Assembly: GCF_003071345.1 (NCBI RefSeq)
Contig: NZ_QCYK01000001.1
Span: 744,001-808,000 of the forward strand
Direction: 5' to 3'
DNA from: Chitinophaga parva
GTDB taxonomy: Bacteria; Bacteroidota; Bacteroidia; Chitinophagales; Chitinophagaceae
Length of the DNA: 64,000 nucleotides
Of this stretch, positions 61,325 through 64,000 are shown piece after piece. The notes under the pieces were generated by a model. That model had not been told where the DNA came from. It ran no database searches and was given only the letters and a program-made list of their open reading frames with translations. The first letter of the stretch is position 1; each line of letters starts with the position of its first letter. The position numbers and the translations under genes were made by a program.

Positions 61325-62401
61325 ATGCGTCCCCGAATACCGTTCCTTTTACCTTTACTGCTGGCGCTGACATTGAAGCATCCGGGGTTTGCGCAAGGTA
61401 GCGCTGTCCACGAGTATTATGATTCCGCCTATGACTCGTTGGCTTCACTGATTACCAAGCCAGATGCAGAGTCCTTTAAGAAGGCTGTCTTTATAACTGA
61501 GAACGCCTTTACGCTGGGCGGCATGCGGTATGAGAAATTTAATTCCCACATTGGGATGCTTGCAGCAGTAATCAAAGCCTGGATGACAGCAAATCCAGTA
61601 AAGAACTACCACTACTCAGACAGTAACAACTTTGAGAAAAATTTTGCCATCTATAGATTTCTTAAGGATACCATTCATCTTATTGGCAAAGATGGGCAGG
61701 CCTATAACCTATTGCCTTACACATACGACTTCACTGATTACACCGGTAGCAAGGACTGGGGATATATGTTTGTAACGAAGTTACTGGCGACAAAGAGTGG
61801 AAATTGTCACAGTCTGCCCTATTTATATAAGATTCTGGCAGATGAAATCGGCGCTTCTTGCTGGCTTGCGCTGGCGCCCAATCATATTTATATTCAAAAT
61901 AGATGTAAAAAAATCGGTTGGTATAATACCGAACTTACTTCTGGTTGTTTTCCCATTGACGCCTGGATCATGGCGTCAGGATATTTGCCCTTACAGGCGG
62001 TCCAGTCAGGGATTTACATGGATACGCTGGGTAGTCAGCAGTCTATTGGTCTGTGTATCCTGGACCTGGCAAAGGGCTATGAGCATAAGACCCATAACTA
62101 CACCGATGGGTTTATTTTGAAAGCATGTGATCTTTCCCTTAAGTATTTTCCGCTGAACGTGCAGGCAATGTTACTCAAAGCAGAAACTCTCAAACACGTT
62201 TATGAGGAACAAAAGGCCCACGGGTTGCCTTTAGCAAAGAAGACCTTTACCGAAATGGAAGCCATTTACATGCGGTTACTGGATTTGGGCTACCGGGAAA
62301 TGCCAGACCAAATGTATGTCCAGTGGCTTCAGAGTGTCACCAGGGAGCGGGACAAATATGCCAACAAATTGATCAGTGGAGCCACACAAGGAAATAACTG
62401 A
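61325..62401 (+). CDS. Secreted protein with a transglutaminase/cysteine-peptidase-like motif, copy B
   Basis: A 358-residue protein with a signal peptide (about residues 1-23) and the SGNCHSLP motif (Cys161, with His187 in PNHIYI). This matches copy A at 58329 (GSGQCHSLP, SHSF) and shows common origin, although the N-terminal parts differ in length. The last third is helical, as in copy A. It lies 25 bp after the putative immunity gene. Whether it acts on the RHS-like product, for example in processing or anchoring, is an open inference. Confidence 0.72.
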   Translation: MRPRIPFLLPLLLALTLKHPGFAQGSAVHEYYDSAYDSLASLITKPDAESFKKAVFITENAFTLGGMRYEKFNSHIGMLAAVIKAWMTANPVKNYHYSDSNNFEKNFAIYRFLKDTIHLIGKDGQAYNLLPYTYDFTDYTGSKDWGYMFVTKLLATKSGNCHSLPYLYKILADEIGASCWLALAPNHIYIQNRCKKIGWYNTELTSGCFPIDAWIMASGYLPLQAVQSGIYMDTLGSQQSIGLCILDLAKGYEHKTHNYTDGFILKACDLSLKYFPLNVQAMLLKAETLKHVYEEQKAHGLPLAKKTFTEMEAIYMRLLDLGYREMPDQMYVQWLQSVTRERDKYANKLISGATQGNN

Positions 62402-62418
62402 CAGGCCATTTCATGAGA

Positions 62419-62440
62419 AAGCCCGGTTCTCAGCGGGCTT
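62419..62440 (+). terminator. Hairpin after copy B
   Basis: A 7-bp GC-rich stem (aagcccg 62419-62425 / cgggctt 62434-62440), 17 bp past the stop codon. It is followed by gttcaac without a clear T run, so the strength is uncertain. Confidence 0.5.
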
Positions 62441-62548
62441 GTTCAACGATCATATCAAATCGCAATTAAGAAAAGTATCGCAACCGACCTTTACAGCTGG
62501 CTGCGGTGGCCGGCAGGTAGATGGTAAGGCAGTGCGCTGGACCAATAT

Positions 62549-63625
62549 TTATTCGATAGCCATATAGCTGAAGCGAATGTTTAACTGTCCGGTCACAAAG
62601 GCGATGTAGGCGCTGTCACTTTCGTTGGGCGGAAATTTACCGGCAACAACCAGCGCCACTGCATCTTCCTGACCTGTCCTGTGATGGAAGGCGTAGCGCA
62701 GCACCTGTCCGAGCGCTTCTTCGACACAATCGGAGGCATAGGCGGCGGACTTCACTTCGTAGAGTACATTACCTTCCGGAGTTCTCACTTTCAGGTCAAC
62801 GTAGTTATGCTCCAGAAGTACATTATCCTTACCATACTGGGCCTCCAGCCTTGCCCGGAGGATTTCCTGGAGCCGGTTATGTTCCTGGTTGACGGTGGTA
62901 GGGCCGGTGCCTTTGCGGCTAAGAGTGCCCGTGTTTTTACCGGTAGAGGCCTTGCGGGTGTTGCGCCTGCGGCCCGTCTGGCCTGTACCCTGCTGGTCGT
63001 GGTCGTGTTTTCTTTGCCGGGCAGACGGATAGCGGTCCAACAGGTGCCTGGCGTACTGGTAGATGTTCATGCCGAAAGGCTTGCCCGCCACCATGGCTTG
63101 CTGAATGTCCCAGACTGGCAGCTTTTTGGGATTGCCGGGTAGGCCGAGACCTTGGGCGATGCCTGCCAGCACGTCCCTACTAAAAATGGGGATCAGCCGC
63201 TCGTTGCTGTACAAAAAGGCCACCTTCCACTTAAAGAAATCCACGAGGATCCCAGGGCGGTCAATCACGGCAAAGTTGCCTGTCCTGGCGGCAGCTACGA
63301 TGGAGAGTAGCTCGGTTTTGATGGCCGCAAAAACCTCCGCTGCGGTGGCGAAAGGCAGCCGTCGTGGCCAGGAGTATTTTCCTACATTGGCGAACCGGCC
63401 TGGCTGGTGGCTAGGATCCCGCCTTTCCCAGATACCGAATTTGGAAGAGTCCATGCCGCCGATACTTCCCAGCGGTTTGGTTTTGTTCTCTACGTATTGC
63501 ACGAAGGTGTCTTTTCTTCCGATGCCTACGTAATCGGGTAGCGTCATATCCCTGAGCGCGTCATCGTCCCAGGTTTCCAAAAAGTCAGCAAGTATTTCAT
63601 GGGCGGTGTGGAGGTTAGTTTCCAT
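62549..63625 (-). CDS. Orphan restriction-type protein: McrB-N-like region plus PD-(D/E)XK nuclease
   Basis: A 358-residue protein. The N-terminal half (about 30-125: FVQYVENKTKPLGSIGGMDSS, GKYSWPRRLPF) resembles the DNA-recognition domain found before the ATPase in McrB-like proteins. A basic linker (about 200-240) is followed by a PD-(D/E)XK nuclease fold: NYVDLKV with Asp277, YEVK with Glu290 and Lys292, and GQVLRYAF after it. No ATPase or methylase gene is adjacent, so it looks like a stand-alone defence nuclease. It is encoded on the opposite strand to the RHS-like block. Target and modification dependence are inferred. Confidence 0.78.
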   Translation of the reverse strand: METNLHTAHEILADFLETWDDDALRDMTLPDYVGIGRKDTFVQYVENKTKPLGSIGGMDSSKFGIWERRDPSHQPGRFANVGKYSWPRRLPFATAAEVFAAIKTELLSIVAAARTGNFAVIDRPGILVDFFKWKVAFLYSNERLIPIFSRDVLAGIAQGLGLPGNPKKLPVWDIQQAMVAGKPFGMNIYQYARHLLDRYPSARQRKHDHDQQGTGQTGRRRNTRKASTGKNTGTLSRKGTGPTTVNQEHNRLQEILRARLEAQYGKDNVLLEHNYVDLKVRTPEGNVLYEVKSAAYASDCVEEALGQVLRYAFHHRTGQEDAVALVVAGKFPPNESDSAYIAFVTGQLNIRFSYMAIE

Positions 63626-63862
63626 GTTGTGATCATGTTGGGGTTGAGGGGGTGAAGTCTCATCCAGCCATGGAGCCGGATGGTACGCTAAGTTAAGAAT
63701 AAGCCTTGCTCGAGTGATAAATTTTCAAGGAGTTGGTAGTGCTATGTTGCTACCTGCTTGTAGGCTAGAAAAGAAGGCCACCACTATGGCAGCGGTGACC
63801 TTTGGGGAGTAAAGAGGCGGACCCTATAAGGTACGGATGGTTTTTCTTGAGCCAAAATACAC
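63626..63862. other. Intergenic region with no visible gene
   Basis: No convincing frame, RNA or promoter is seen. No copy of the tRNA-Asn 3' end that would mark a right attachment site is present. Confidence 0.4.
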
Positions 63863-64000
63863 TTATGCGCTTTTGCGAAGGGGCTTTAGCAGCCGCCCTT
63901 TTTGTTTTACAGATGTCTTTGCCGAACTGGTTCCCCGGCATTGGTCATCCAGAATCTGGTAAAGCTGGATCATGGCTTCGACGGGCTTTTTAAGCTCGGG
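63863..64000 (-). CDS. C-terminal fragment of an unidentified gene (continues past window)
   Basis: An open frame enters from the right edge on the minus strand and stops at TAA (complement of 63863-63865). The visible 45 residues include VEAMIQLYQILDDQ and a Lys/Arg-rich tail ending LRKSA. The fragment is too short to assign. The basic tail suggests a nucleic-acid-associated protein, but this is a guess. Confidence 0.4.
   Translation of the reverse strand, partial: PELKKPVEAMIQLYQILDDQCRGTSSAKTSVKQKGRLLKPLRKSA

Noticed and set aside
18830..64000. Right attachment repeat matching the tRNA-Asn 3' end
   Set aside because: No second copy was found by eye in the intergenic regions, so no attachment pair is claimed.

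Overview
The window reads as a chromosome segment of a Bacteroidota bacterium, most likely a Chitinophagaceae member close to Chitinophaga. The evidence is the SusC/SusD pairs, FecI/FecR-type ECF sigma/anti-sigma pairs, STN-domain TonB receptors, TAnnTTTG promoter boxes, weak Shine-Dalgarno sequences, and a kdp operon with a porin and a split KdpD. The genus is inferred, not proven.

Region 1 (1-18856) is core chromosome. It begins with a truncated gene, then the potassium uptake operon: a 27-aa membrane peptide, kdpF, kdpA, kdpB, kdpC, a bbp2-type porin, and KdpD split into a sensor/USP protein and a separate membrane histidine kinase. No kdpE is visible. Next come a hybrid kinase whose HisKA phospho-acceptor is Gln, a small outer-membrane barrel protein, a PaaG-like enoyl-CoA hydratase/isomerase, an S9 peptidase, HflX, a Rieske protein, a GT39-type glycosyltransferase and tRNA-Asn(GTT).

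Region 2 (about 18857-34000) looks like an integrated accessory element beginning at the tRNA-Asn 3' end. It has a degenerate tyrosine recombinase, five orphan hypothetical genes, and a tightly packed operon encoding an unknown protein, a SNF2-type helicase, a small unknown, a DUF3440 PP-loop (PAPS-reductase-like) protein and a ParB/Srx-like protein; the last two resemble the IbrA/IbrB pair. After a small membrane protein on the opposite strand comes a mutagenic-polymerase cassette (dinB then a DnaE-type polymerase) with two matching palindromes ahead of it.

Region 3 (34442-58060) is the most unusual part. A Crp/Fnr regulator is followed within 7 bp by a TGTGA-N6-TCACA palindrome and then by a LanKC-like lanthionine synthetase. 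A four-part module follows: MauE/DoxX membrane protein, short Cys-rich exported protein, signal-anchored propeller-like protein, and a converging operon sigma -> FecR -> SusC -> SusD (-> TlpA thioredoxin). The module then repeats without LanKC and TlpA, headed by an AraC regulator. My working model is a pair of paralogous secreted-peptide systems in which MauE (and TlpA in copy 1) handle thiols, LanKC may modify the copy 1 peptide, and each STN-SusC/FecR/sigma set senses or moves a ligand across the outer membrane.

Region 4 (58329-64000) holds two related secreted proteins with a G-(Q/N)-CHSLP motif. They flank a miniature secreted RHS-core protein with a putative JAB-like C-terminal domain and a candidate periplasmic partner. 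An orphan nuclease (McrB-N-like region plus PD-(D/E)XK) and the tail of an unidentified gene close the window. No right attachment site, conjugation genes, CRISPR array or rRNA were seen.
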